Assembly: GCA_938085105.1 (NCBI GenBank)
Contig: CALKGK010000035.1
Location: forward strand, 51,655-115,654
DNA from: an uncultured Flavobacteriales bacterium
GTDB taxonomy: Bacteria > Bacteroidota > Bacteroidia > Flavobacteriales_D > Sanyastnellaceae
Direction of reading: 5' to 3'
Length of the DNA: 64,000 nt
Position numbers and translations under genes: made by a program. The notes under the pieces were generated by a model. That model had not been told where the DNA came from. It ran no database searches and saw nothing but the letters and a program-made list of their open reading frames with translations. Position 1 is the stretch's first letter, and every line of letters begins with the position of its first letter. This document shows, in pieces, positions 45,163-54,185 of the stretch.

Positions 45163-45801
45163 TTAGATGCTTGGGGCAAGATCGTGGATGAGGATGTACT
45201 TCACTAAGTCAGAGTTGTTATCCATATTCATCTTGTCAAGGATCCGACTGCGGTACGTACTGATCGTTTTCACGCTCAAAGAAAGTTGGTTGGCAATTTC
45301 GGAGATGCTTTTTCCTTCACCGATGTAAAGCAACACCTCATACTCTCTGTCAGATAACATTTTGTGGGGTAAGCCACCACCGTCGGAATTCACTTCCTTA
45401 AATAGGAGGGAAGTGATTGCAGGGCTCAGGTATTCTCCACCTTTTGCGATTGTACGCAGGGCCTCAACCAGAATATTTGGTGGGGAATCTTTGTGAAGAT
45501 AGCCAGAAGCTCCTGCTTTCAGTGCACGAATGGCGAATTGATCTTCGGGATACATGCTTAACATGAGTACCTTCAAATGCTCATACATGGATTTGATTTG
45601 CTTCAATACCTCAAGGCCATTTCTGCCGGGGAGAGAAACGTCTAAGACCACGATGTCCGCATCAGAATTTCGGAGTTCTTTTATAAGCGATTCTCCGCTT
45701 TCCACGTCCATCACTACTTCAAAATCATCGAACACACCAATGATTTGTTTCAAGCCTTCTCGTACAATTTTGTGGTCGTCACATATAGCTACTTTAATCA
45801 T
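45163..45801 (-). CDS. NarL/FixJ-type response regulator (copy 2)
   Basis: 212 residues. Receiver (CDDHKIVREGLKQI, phospho-Asp in VVLDVSLPGRNGLEVL) and LuxR-type HTH (LSDREYEVLLYIGEGK, IANQLSLSVKTISTYRSRIL). Its ATG overlaps the stop of the histidine kinase gene by 4 bp, which makes it the most direct partner of that kinase. It differs from copy 1 mainly in the receiver-HTH linker and at the C-terminus. Confidence 0.92.
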   Translation of the reverse strand: MIKVAICDDHKIVREGLKQIIGVFDDFEVVMDVESGESLIKELRNSDADIVVLDVSLPGRNGLEVLKQIKSMYEHLKVLMLSMYPEDQFAIRALKAGASGYLHKDSPPNILVEALRTIAKGGEYLSPAITSLLFKEVNSDGGGLPHKMLSDREYEVLLYIGEGKSISEIANQLSLSVKTISTYRSRILDKMNMDNNSDLVKYILIHDLAPSI

Positions 45802-47276
45802 TGTTGTATGTTTTTTAATGCAATACGAATGTTAATTTTAGTGCCTTTCCCCGGTTCACCGTTGAGGTCAATTTCACCCTTCCACGCTTTGAGGCGCTCA
45901 TGGATGCCGAAAATGCCAAGACTTTTAGATTTTAGCGCCGCTTCCCTATCAATTCCTACACCGTTATCTTCGATGTCTAAATGGAGATAATCTTCTTTCA
46001 GGTAGAGGGCTACTTTGGATTTACTTGCTTTCGCGTGTCGGTTGATGTTGGTCAGCGCCTCTTGCGTGATGCGGTAAATTGCCGTTGAAAGATCTTTATC
46101 AAAGATACAATTTCCAGTGTCGATAATCAAATCACAAGAGCAATTGTGATTCTTATTGAAGTTTTCAACGTGCCACTCAATAGCTGGAATCAAACCAATA
46201 TCGTCGAGTACTACGGGTCTTAATTCATGGGCAATTCTTCTAACCGTTTGTATTGTTTGGGTGGTCAGATCAACGAGGTAATTGATTTTCTCAAGAACTT
46301 CTTCCTCGTTTGCTTGAGCTAAACCATGTTGTTTAATGTGTTGTTGAATCCAGAATAATCCAAGCTTATTTCCTGTGAGCTCTTGTCCTAATTGGTCGTG
46401 AATCTCCATCGCAATTTTCTTCTTCTCTTCATCGCGAACATTTTCCAAGTGTTGGGTGAGCTTAGACAGCTTTTTATTCATTGATCGCAACTCGAGTTCA
46501 GCCTTTTTTCGTGTAGTGATGTTGCTAGGTATGAATATTAGGCTTTCTACCTTTTCGTCTTTAAGCACAGGCCCTATTCGGCAAAGGTACCATTGGGCAT
46601 TGTCTTGGGCATCACCCTCAATTTCGAAGGTAGATTGGCGAGCTTCGTCAAATGAGACTTGAAATTCTTGGAGCAGCTTTTCTCTGTTGTTTCCTTCAAC
46701 CAGGTCGATGATGTTTCGGCCGATGAGGGTTTCTCTGGATAGTCCTTGAATATCACGATTGACGTAGAGAATAACTCCCTCTTTCGTGATTTTGTAGATG
46801 TTATCAGGCGCATTCTCTGCAATTGCTCTGAAGTTCTCCTCACTCTCTACGAGATTTTGCTCTGCTTTTTTCTTCTCCTGAAGTATTTGTTTTGCTTCGA
46901 TGGCAGCTTCGATGGCAGAAGTAAGTCTTCCGAGGCTTTCCTTCAATACGTAATCATCCGCACCAGCTTTTAGACAAGCAACAGCGGTTTCTTCATTGAC
47001 CGAACCCGTGCAAATGATGAAAGGCAAGTATTCGTGATGTTCCCTAACGTGTTTAACGGCCTCCATCCCCGTGTACTGGGGCAAGGAATAATCGGAAATG
47101 ACAACGTCGAATGTGTCTTCGTCTAGCGCCTTTAAAAAATCGGCCTTGCCTAAAACATGACGCGTCTTGATCTTTTTTTCATACTTCCTCAGTTGAAGTT
47201 GAATGATATCTGCGTCACTTTGAAGATCTTCTAGGAGGAGAAGTTTAATGTTTTCCGATGTGAGTGGTTCAGGCAT
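45798..47276 (-). CDS. Soluble hybrid kinase: receiver-PAS-HisKA_3
   Basis: 492 residues, no membrane helix. N-terminal receiver at about 10-130 (LLLLEDLQSDAD, phospho-Asp in VISDYSLPQYTGMEA, near 60), PAS at about 145-265 (FRAIAENAPDNIYKITKEGV), HisKA_3 dimer/phosphotransfer helix near 285 (AMEIHDQLGQELTGNKLGLF, with the phospho-His) and an ATPase domain to the end (NINRHAKASKSKV, IEDNGVGIDREAA). The receiver resembles that of the phosphatase at 42.5 kb, and both lie in the same cluster. A cytoplasmic kinase with a receiver in front suggests it takes a signal from another phosphorelay member. Confidence 0.92.
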   Translation of the reverse strand: MPEPLTSENIKLLLLEDLQSDADIIQLQLRKYEKKIKTRHVLGKADFLKALDEDTFDVVISDYSLPQYTGMEAVKHVREHHEYLPFIICTGSVNEETAVACLKAGADDYVLKESLGRLTSAIEAAIEAKQILQEKKKAEQNLVESEENFRAIAENAPDNIYKITKEGVILYVNRDIQGLSRETLIGRNIIDLVEGNNREKLLQEFQVSFDEARQSTFEIEGDAQDNAQWYLCRIGPVLKDEKVESLIFIPSNITTRKKAELELRSMNKKLSKLTQHLENVRDEEKKKIAMEIHDQLGQELTGNKLGLFWIQQHIKQHGLAQANEEEVLEKINYLVDLTTQTIQTVRRIAHELRPVVLDDIGLIPAIEWHVENFNKNHNCSCDLIIDTGNCIFDKDLSTAIYRITQEALTNINRHAKASKSKVALYLKEDYLHLDIEDNGVGIDREAALKSKSLGIFGIHERLKAWKGEIDLNGEPGKGTKINIRIALKNIQQ

Positions 47277-47324
47277 TCTGAGAGATGAGTTTTGTTTTTG
47301 TTTTTGGGCTTGGAGTTAATCTGC

Positions 47325-47771
47325 CTAGATTTTTTCAGCGAGGTGATAATCGGCATACCAGAACCAGAAATCCACTGCTTTATTCACTGAATTGATATGT
47401 TCCTTAAAATCAATTGGCTTCACAATGTAACTGTTAGCGCCAAGAGCGTATGCTTTTTCAATATCACTTTCAACGTTGCTTGAAGTAAGCACACAAATGG
47501 GAGGGGAAGGAGGCTCCATATGAGTTAACATCTGAAGTACCTCAAAGCCGTTTTGTTTGGGAAGTTTGAGATCTAGAAAAACGATGGTTAGGTTTTTTCT
47601 CCAGTGGTCTTCAGTATAATTATTTCGCCCAAGGAGCAAGTCCAATGCCTCTGCGCCATCCTTTACCCAATGCATTAGTTCTTTCCTCCCTGCTTTGGCC
47701 AAAGCGATGGAGGTGAGCTCTGCATCGTCCTCGTTATCTTCAATGAGGAGAATTTTCGGTGATGTATTCAT
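47325..47771 (-). CDS. Stand-alone receiver (Rcp1-like)
   Basis: 148 residues from ATG 47769-47771. An in-frame start at 47807 is less likely since the receiver begins right at NTSPKILLIEDNEDDAE. Phospho-Asp lies in TIVFLDLKLPKQNGFEVLQ near 65, and the Thr/Lys signature in VLTSSNVESDI and SYIVKPIDF. It has no output domain, as in Rcp1-type receivers that act as phosphate shuttles with PAS/phytochrome kinases. It opens the signalling cluster, 48 bp upstream of the hybrid kinase. Confidence 0.9.
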   Translation of the reverse strand: MNTSPKILLIEDNEDDAELTSIALAKAGRKELMHWVKDGAEALDLLLGRNNYTEDHWRKNLTIVFLDLKLPKQNGFEVLQMLTHMEPPSPPICVLTSSNVESDIEKAYALGANSYIVKPIDFKEHINSVNKAVDFWFWYADYHLAEKI

Positions 47772-47805
47772 GATCGTGATGTTCTTTCCAATTTCGGAAG
47801 ATGAC

Positions 47806-47837
47806 AAAAAAAAAGGAAGCCAATAGCCTCCCTTTTT
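47806..47837 (-). terminator. Terminator of TPR-like gene
   Basis: Minus strand: GGAGGC, a 5-nt loop, GCTTCC followed by a nine-base T-run, 19 bp past the stop. Confidence 0.8.
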
Positions 47838-47855
47838 CTCTTATCGTTGTAGGAT

Positions 47856-48590
47856 TTATCTTACAATCTCATTGTATGTAACGCTGAACGAGTTGTCATC
47901 AGAAAAATACTTTTGTCCGATTTTCATCCATTCCACAGCCATTCCATGCTCACCATTCGCTTCTAGGTATTCTGCTAACATGATAATGCCCACTCTCAAT
48001 CGTGTGACTTGATCATCTTCCAGGTGGTCGATTCCCTTTTCATCAAGTATCTTTTTTGCTGCATCAAACGACTCTTGAGCTTCTCTTTTTGAGCGCAGAG
48101 CCCATTCAGTGTAACCGCGGTAAATAGAAGCGGCAGGATCGTTGCCGTCAATCACAGTAAGGTATTTGTACAGTCCTTTTGATTTGGTGTATTTTTCCTC
48201 AGCGTCATAGTTCTCAGCTTCTTCGTAAGTCGCGGCTCGCAGCTCAATAAAGTAATCAGTAAATTCAGCATAGAACTCGCTTTCCTTGTCCTTCTTCGCA
48301 TACTTCGAAGCAAATTTCAGTGCTTCTTTAGCTGCTTTAGGATATTTCTCTTTTACTTTTTCGTCACTCGACTCATTGATTCGGAACATAGCAATCGAAG
48401 AGTACAAGTAGGGTAGCGGATCTTTTTTGGTGTCATCGCTGTAGATGTATTTGTCTGCCTTAATCAAGCAACGCTCATACTTTTCATCCACAATCAACTC
48501 TAACAAATCGTCGTAGTCTCTTTGGGCAAATGTGAGGTTCATACTGATGAGGGCAATTACAAGAAGTAGTACTTTCTTCATAAATTTCAT
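47856..48590 (-). CDS. Secreted helical-repeat (TPR-like) protein
   Basis: 244 residues from ATG 48588-48590 (a second ATG three codons on is equally good). Signal peptide (KKVLLLVIALISMNLTFAQ). The mature part is all-helical, with many Glu, Lys and Tyr and repeats such as YYIELRAATYEEAENYDAEE-like helices and VIDGNDPAASIYRGYTEWAL, fitting a tetratricopeptide-like solenoid. I cannot name a family. It is probably a periplasmic scaffold. It has its own terminator and is divergent from the helicase gene. Confidence 0.75.
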   Translation of the reverse strand: MKFMKKVLLLVIALISMNLTFAQRDYDDLLELIVDEKYERCLIKADKYIYSDDTKKDPLPYLYSSIAMFRINESSDEKVKEKYPKAAKEALKFASKYAKKDKESEFYAEFTDYFIELRAATYEEAENYDAEEKYTKSKGLYKYLTVIDGNDPAASIYRGYTEWALRSKREAQESFDAAKKILDEKGIDHLEDDQVTRLRVGIIMLAEYLEANGEHGMAVEWMKIGQKYFSDDNSFSVTYNEIVR

Positions 48591-48688
48591 TTTGATACTT
48601 GGTTTGTCAAATATGGCTCTAAGATAATTTAGTTTAGTGCGTTCGCAAAATAATGTGAACGCTTCGTGCTTTCAATTGTTCAAGAGTT

Positions 48689-51127
48689 GTGCCAAAGAAG
48701 GAGATAACATACGAAAAAGGATTGAAATGGTTTGAAAACAAGTCATGGAAGGCCTTTCCCTTTCAGCAAAATGCGTGGCAAGCTTTTGCTCAAGGTCGCA
48801 GCGGAATTGTAAATGCTCCTACGGGAAGTGGGAAGACCTATTCCATGATGGTTCCGATTGTTGAAGGGATGATCGCTAGTGATCATAAACTAGGGCTGTA
48901 TGCGATTTGGATCACTCCCATTCGGGCCTTGGCAAAGGAGATTGAGTTGTCTGCAAAAGCAGCAATCACAGGTCTTGGCTTAGAAGCGGAGGTGGGAATT
49001 CGCACGGGAGATACCAGTTCCAAAGACCGTCAAGCACAAAAAAAGCGAATGCCCCAAATCCTAATAACTACTCCAGAAAGCCTGCATATCCTCTTCGCCC
49101 AAAAGAAAAACGCTGCATTGTTTTCCAAGTTGTCGGTAATTGTTGTTGATGAATGGCATGAACTGATAGGAAGTAAACGCGGTGTTCAAATGGAATTGGC
49201 TTTGAGCCGACTAAGAGGTCTGCGTCCAGCACTTCAGGTGTGGGGAATTTCTGCTACAATTGGAAACCTCGATGAGGCGATGAAGGTACTCCTTGGTCCG
49301 GATACCCATGAAAAAGGAGTGATGGTCCGCTCAAAAATTAAAAAGAAACTTACGATTGAGACTTTGTTGCCAGACGAAGTGGAGCATTTACCGTGGGCCG
49401 GACACCTCGGTATTAAGTTGATTGAGAAAGTAATTCAGATCGTCAACCAGAACTCATCAAGCCTCATTTTTACGAATACACGTGCACAAGCAGAGATCTG
49501 GTACCATCAAATTTTGGATGAGTACCCTGAATTTGCGGGGCAACTTGCGATGCACCACAGCAGTATTTCTCGCGAACTTCGAAACTGGGTAGAGGAAGAA
49601 CTATACCACGGTAGGCTCAAAGCTGCAGTGTGCACCTCGAGTTTGGATTTGGGGGTGGACTTTAGGCCAGTGGACGCCATTGTTCAGGTGGGGGGACCTA
49701 AAGGAGTTGCCCGTTTCGTGCAGCGCGCCGGGAGAAGTGGTCATCAACCCGGAGCCGAAAGCAAGATTTACTTTCTGCCCACCAATGTGTTGGAGTTGAT
49801 CGAAGCAGCAGCTTTGCGAGAAGCCATTCACCTGGATTACCTCGAGAACAAAGATCCACATATTCGTTCTTTCGATGTGCTTATACAGTACCTCACCACT
49901 TTGGCTGTTGGTGAAGGGTTCTTTTCAAAAAGCCTGTTCGAAGAAGTTAAAAACACTTTCTGTTTTGAGAGCGTTTCCCAAGACGAGTGGGAGTGGTGTT
50001 TGCGATTCATTACTACGGGAGGGGCTTCCTTGAGTGCCTATGATGAGTACAAAAAAGTAGAGCGGGATGGAGATTTTTTCCAAGTGAAAAAGCGTTCAGT
50101 GGCGATGCGACATCGGATGTCGATTGGAACCATCGTTTCGGATAAGATGCTTCAGGTGAAGTACAAACGAGGAGGATTTATCGGTCATGTAGAAGAATAT
50201 TTCGTTTCCTCACTCAATGAAGGAGATGTGTTTTGGTTTGCCGGACGGTGTTTAGAGTTCATTCAGTTAAAGGACCTCATTGTTCAGGTCAAAAACTCCA
50301 AGGAGAACAAAGGAAAGATTCCTTCGTGGCAAGGAGGAAGGCTGAACTTTTCTTCGAAGATGTCGGACATGCTCCGTTTGAAGTTGGAGGAGTTCAGTAA
50401 AGGCTCTTTCACCGATCCAGAGCTCAAGAAAATAGAACCCATCCTTGAACTTCAGAAAAGGAAGTCGCGATTGCCCGAGCGGGATGAGTTTCTGATCGAG
50501 CAAGTGAAAACGAAGGAAGGTTATCATTTATTCATGTTCCCTTTTGAAGGAAGGCTCGTGCACGAAGGGATTGCTAGCTTGTTGGCTTACCGGATCTCTT
50601 TGCTGCAGCCCATTAGTTTCAGTTTGGCATACAATGATTATGGATTTGAATTGCTTTCAGATCAAGAAATACCCATTCAAGCAGCCTTGGATAATGATTT
50701 CTTTACAACGGAACATCTCATGTCCGACCTGGAGGCTAGCATCAATAGTGCAGAGATGGCCCGAAGAAAGTTCCGAGACATTGCTGTGATTTCTGGGATG
50801 ATCTTCTCAGGTTTTCCAGGGAAATATGTGAAAGACCGTCATCTTCAAAGTTCCAGTTCGCTCATTTTTGATGTTTTTCAGGATTATGATCCGGAGAATT
50901 TGCTTTTGCGGCAGGCATTCGATGAAGTGATTTATCATCAATTGGAGATTACTCGATTTCGAAGTGTTTTGGAGCGCATTCAGGGTCAGAAAAAAGTGCT
51001 CGTAGAATTGAGCAAACCCACCCCCTTATCTTTTCCGATCATGGTAGATCGATTGAGGGAGAAGATCAGTTCGGAGAGTTTGGCAGACCGGATTTCGAAG
51101 ATGACCTTAGCGAATGAAGATGATTGA
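48689..51127 (+). CDS. Ligase-associated Lhr-type DEXH helicase
   Basis: 812 residues from GTG 48689. Superfamily 2 motifs in order: Q-motif PFQQNAWQAFAQGRSG, Walker A NAPTGSGKTYSM near 45, motif Ia TPIRALAKEI, DEXH box VVDEWHELIGSKRG near 158, motif III WGISATIGN, motif V CTSSLDLGVDFRPVDAIVQV and motif VI RFVQRAGRSGHQPG near 348. The remaining 420 residues follow the winged-helix and Lhr C-domains. It belongs to the helicase family of the ligase-associated DNA damage response set, whose exonuclease and ligase are encoded at 31.8-34.8 kb. A 3'-5' DNA translocase role in end repair is inferred from the family. Confidence 0.92.
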   Translation: MPKKEITYEKGLKWFENKSWKAFPFQQNAWQAFAQGRSGIVNAPTGSGKTYSMMVPIVEGMIASDHKLGLYAIWITPIRALAKEIELSAKAAITGLGLEAEVGIRTGDTSSKDRQAQKKRMPQILITTPESLHILFAQKKNAALFSKLSVIVVDEWHELIGSKRGVQMELALSRLRGLRPALQVWGISATIGNLDEAMKVLLGPDTHEKGVMVRSKIKKKLTIETLLPDEVEHLPWAGHLGIKLIEKVIQIVNQNSSSLIFTNTRAQAEIWYHQILDEYPEFAGQLAMHHSSISRELRNWVEEELYHGRLKAAVCTSSLDLGVDFRPVDAIVQVGGPKGVARFVQRAGRSGHQPGAESKIYFLPTNVLELIEAAALREAIHLDYLENKDPHIRSFDVLIQYLTTLAVGEGFFSKSLFEEVKNTFCFESVSQDEWEWCLRFITTGGASLSAYDEYKKVERDGDFFQVKKRSVAMRHRMSIGTIVSDKMLQVKYKRGGFIGHVEEYFVSSLNEGDVFWFAGRCLEFIQLKDLIVQVKNSKENKGKIPSWQGGRLNFSSKMSDMLRLKLEEFSKGSFTDPELKKIEPILELQKRKSRLPERDEFLIEQVKTKEGYHLFMFPFEGRLVHEGIASLLAYRISLLQPISFSLAYNDYGFELLSDQEIPIQAALDNDFFTTEHLMSDLEASINSAEMARRKFRDIAVISGMIFSGFPGKYVKDRHLQSSSSLIFDVFQDYDPENLLLRQAFDEVIYHQLEITRFRSVLERIQGQKKVLVELSKPTPLSFPIMVDRLREKISSESLADRISKMTLANEDD

Positions 51128-51649
51128 TTCAGGGGGGATGGGGCTTATCCATTTAGAGCGCAATCCTTGTTTGTAGGTGTTTCCGTAAGTTTTTCTTTCT
51201 ACCTAAATTCCTATCGACCCGAAAAATAAGCCTATCCATTTAGAGCGCAAAGCCCATCAACGCAGGAATCTAGTCTCATCATTATTCGCTTTCCGTTCTC
51301 ACGCTGTCACTGCTATCGGCTTAAGTAGCCCGGATATTTTGGTTGAAACGCGGCTTATCCATTTAGAGCGCAATCCTTGTTTGTAGGTGCTTCTGTAAGT
51401 TTTTCTCTCTACCTGAATTCCCATCCACCCGAAAAATAAGCCTATCCATTTAGAGCGCAATCCTTGTTTGTAGGTGCTTCCGTAAGTTTTTCTCTCTACC
51501 TGAATTCCCATCAACCCGAAAAATAAGCCTATCCATTTAGAGCGCAAAAGTGGTGTTTCCAAAAAAACACTCCATCCCAAAAACCCGTAGAGCAGTGATT
51601 TATACTCCATTCTCGGTGACTATTCAGCTATGGGAATCAAAGACTCTGC
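51128..51649. repeat. Intergenic repeat array C
   Basis: This gap has no supported gene. It holds five copies of the core repeat, reading TATCCATTTAGAGCGCAA on the plus strand, in blocks at 51143-51162, 51230-51249, 51353-51372, 51440-51459 and 51527-51546. Periods are exactly 87, 123, 87 and 87 bp. The 87-bp units are nearly identical, including their spacers (TTGTTTGTAGGTG ... CGAAAAATAAG). The 123-bp step contains about 100 bp of unrelated sequence. The first copy starts 16 bp after the helicase stop. Confidence 0.92.
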
Positions 51650-51657
51650 TACATTTG
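51650..51657 (+). promoter_or_regulatory. Candidate -7 element of second TonB receptor
   Basis: TACATTTG matches TAnnTTTG. If used, transcription starts near 51664 and the 11-bp repeat lies wholly in the mRNA leader. Confidence 0.35.
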
Positions 51658-51706
51658 CGAGCGATGCTCAAAATAATCCTCGTCTCGGTCAAGTGAAATT
51701 GGTACT

Positions 51707-51770
51707 TTTGGGCTCCCTTTGGGCTCCCTTTGGGCTCCCTTTGGGCTCCCTTTGGACTCCCTTTGGGCTA
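51707..51770 (+). repeat. 11-bp tandem repeat before TonB receptor
   Basis: About 5.8 copies of TTTGGGCTCCC at 51707, 51718, 51729, 51740, 51751 (one G to A change) and 51762 (partial). The tract ends 21 bp before the receptor ATG at 51791. Confidence 0.92.
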
Positions 51771-51790
51771 ACAGTATTAATGAAGTGTAC

Positions 51791-54100
51791 ATGACAAAAC
51801 ATGTTTTAAGTGCGTTCTTGTTCCTGTTGTTTTCCGTTGCTGCTATCGGACAAGGAACAATAAAAGGATTTGTAAAAGATAAAAATACAGGTGAACCGGT
51901 GATGTTTGCCTCAGTAACACTCAAAGGAACGAGCTTCGGTGTCTCTACCGATCTCAATGGATACTACTCCCTAACTAAAATTCCAGAAGGGACTTACACC
52001 ATGAATATTGGTAACCTCGAGTACCAAGACAAAACGGTGGAGGTCACGATCGAAGGTACTCGAATCATCACCAAAAATGTGCTCCTCGCTCCAAGAGTGG
52101 TCGAACTTGGCGGTGCTGAAATTACAACCGATCGCACTGAACAAGAGTCGGAAGTCAATACTTCAGTTGAAACCATTCGTCCGGCAGATATCAAGAAAAT
52201 TCCTTCGATTGGTGGACAAGCAGACATCGTTCAGGCACTTCAAGTGTTGCCTGGTTTTGTGAGTACAGGAGATCAAGGTGGACAGTTGTACATCCGTGGT
52301 GGATCCCCAGTTCAAAACAAAGTGCTCTTGGATGGAATGATCATCTACAACCCTTTCCACAGTATCGGACTCTTTTCTGTTTTTGATTCGGACATCATTT
52401 CCAACGCTGATGTTTACACCGGTGGATTTAATGCCCAGTTCGGTGGAAGAGTTTCTTCTGTGATGGATATCAAAACGCGCGATGGAAACAAGGCTCGTTT
52501 ATCAGGAAAAGTTAGTGCAAGTCCTTTTGGATCAAAAGTGATGGTGGAAGGACCATTGAAAAAATTGAGTGAAAAAGGAGGAGGTATATCTTACATCCTC
52601 TCCGCAAAAAGGTCATACCTCGAACAATCTTCCAAAGTGCTCTACGATTACATCGACGAAGACGGATTGCCTTTCAACTTTACAGATCTTTACGGTAAAG
52701 TGAGTTTTAGTGGGGCAAGCGGATCGAAATTGAACGTTTTTGGTTTTAGTTTCAACGATGATGTGCGATACTTGGCTTTGTCTAACTTGAACTGGCAAAA
52801 TTACGGTGGTGGTGCGAATTTCGTAGTGGTTCCTTCAGGATCTTCCATGCTTATTCAAGGTAACTTCTCTACTTCGAACTATAGAATCACCCTTGAGGAA
52901 GAAGGTCTTGCCGATCGTTTCTCAGAGGTAGGAGGATTTAATTTCGGACTCGATTTCAAACGGATTGAGGGAGACAATGAAATGAACTACGGAATCAACG
53001 TGGTGGGAGTTAATACCAACTTTGAGACCTTCAACGCGCTTCAAGTAAAAGTATCTCAAGCTGAAAACACAACCGAACTTGGTGCATACTACTCGTATAA
53101 GATTTCTGCGGGTGATTTGATCATCGAACCGAGCATGCGATTGCAATACTACAGTTCAATTGGACGCTTTTCACCAGAACCAAGAATTGGGATGAAGTGG
53201 AAGGTTTCAGAACGCTTGAGATTGAAAGGTGCAGCCGGACTCTATTCACAAAACCTCATTGCCGCGAATTCTGACCGAGATGTTGTGAACCTCTTTTACG
53301 GTTTCTTGAACGGACCACAAAACCTTCCGAACGAGTTTATCTTACCGGATGGAGACACCAAGGAGATTCAACACAGCCTTCAAACCGCAAATCACTTGAT
53401 CTTTGGTGTTGAGTTTGATCTCACTGAAAAGATCAATGTGAACGTAGAAGGGTACAGAAAGAACTTCACACAGCTCACAAACATCAATAGAAACAAGCTC
53501 TTTTCGGATGATCCAGACATCGACGTTCCGGACATCTTTAAAAAGGATTTCATCATCGAAACAGGGTTTGCCCAGGGGGTTGACGTTGTTTTGAAATATG
53601 AGGAGAAATACACCTATTTGTGGTTTGTTTACTCCTTGGGTAATGTAGATCGTTGGGATGGATTCAAGTATTATGATCCCGTTTTTGACCGTCGACACAA
53701 CATCAATTTCGTTGCAAGTCAAGCCTTTGGAAAGGACCATAGTTGGGAAGCGAGTGTGAGATGGAACCTCGGTTCGGGTCTCCCATTCACACAAACCCAA
53801 GGTTTCTACCAACCGGTGAATGTGGGTGATGGTATTGGTTCAGATTACATCAATTCCAACGCCAACGAATTGGGCATCGATTATGCCGGCTTGAACGAGG
53901 GAAGACTTCCTTGGTACCACCGTTTGGATGTTTCAGTTCGAAAAACCATTGAGTTTACCGATACCCGAAAATTGGAAATCAACTTTGGTGTGACCAACCT
54001 CTATTCAAGAAAAAATGTATTCTACATCAACCGTGTAACCAACGACCGTGTAGACCAACTTCCTTTCCTTCCTTCAATTGGATTGGATTACTCTTTCTAA
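51791..54100 (+). CDS. TonB-dependent receptor (second)
   Basis: 769 residues from ATG 51791. The frame is open to 51719 but that part is just the translated 11-bp repeat. Signal peptide TKHVLSAFLFLLFSVAAIGQ, then a carboxypeptidase-regulatory-like domain (GTIKGFVKDKNTGEPVMFAS, DLNGYYSLTKIPEGTYTMNI), and a plug near 130-225 (LYIRGGSPVQNKVLLDGMII, GGFNAQFGGRVSSVMDIKTR). The barrel ends LPSIGLDYSF. It is shorter than the receptor at 17.5 kb and lacks a SusD or other partner. The family imports siderophores, cobalamin or oligomers; the substrate is unknown. It converges with recN over an 85-bp gap. Confidence 0.93.
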   Translation: MTKHVLSAFLFLLFSVAAIGQGTIKGFVKDKNTGEPVMFASVTLKGTSFGVSTDLNGYYSLTKIPEGTYTMNIGNLEYQDKTVEVTIEGTRIITKNVLLAPRVVELGGAEITTDRTEQESEVNTSVETIRPADIKKIPSIGGQADIVQALQVLPGFVSTGDQGGQLYIRGGSPVQNKVLLDGMIIYNPFHSIGLFSVFDSDIISNADVYTGGFNAQFGGRVSSVMDIKTRDGNKARLSGKVSASPFGSKVMVEGPLKKLSEKGGGISYILSAKRSYLEQSSKVLYDYIDEDGLPFNFTDLYGKVSFSGASGSKLNVFGFSFNDDVRYLALSNLNWQNYGGGANFVVVPSGSSMLIQGNFSTSNYRITLEEEGLADRFSEVGGFNFGLDFKRIEGDNEMNYGINVVGVNTNFETFNALQVKVSQAENTTELGAYYSYKISAGDLIIEPSMRLQYYSSIGRFSPEPRIGMKWKVSERLRLKGAAGLYSQNLIAANSDRDVVNLFYGFLNGPQNLPNEFILPDGDTKEIQHSLQTANHLIFGVEFDLTEKINVNVEGYRKNFTQLTNINRNKLFSDDPDIDVPDIFKKDFIIETGFAQGVDVVLKYEEKYTYLWFVYSLGNVDRWDGFKYYDPVFDRRHNINFVASQAFGKDHSWEASVRWNLGSGLPFTQTQGFYQPVNVGDGIGSDYINSNANELGIDYAGLNEGRLPWYHRLDVSVRKTIEFTDTRKLEINFGVTNLYSRKNVFYINRVTNDRVDQLPFLPSIGLDYSF

Positions 54101-54185
54101 GGAAGTTCTGAATTCAGATTGGAGTGCGTTTTTCGAAGAGAAGAATGGCACGTTTGAATGATTTTTCTCGGTAAATAAGCCGTGT

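Noticed and set aside
23676..51546. CRISPR array
   Set aside because: Cores are 18-20 bp, spacers of 60-105 bp are themselves often repeated, and no cas genes are present.
51299..51610. 103-residue minus-strand open frame with 29-residue repeats
   Set aside because: It covers array C only. Kept as a finding, not as a gene, because the periodic peptide follows from the DNA repeat.
51719..51790. N-terminal extension of the TonB receptor
   Set aside because: It only translates the 11-bp repeat; the signal peptide begins at ATG 51791.
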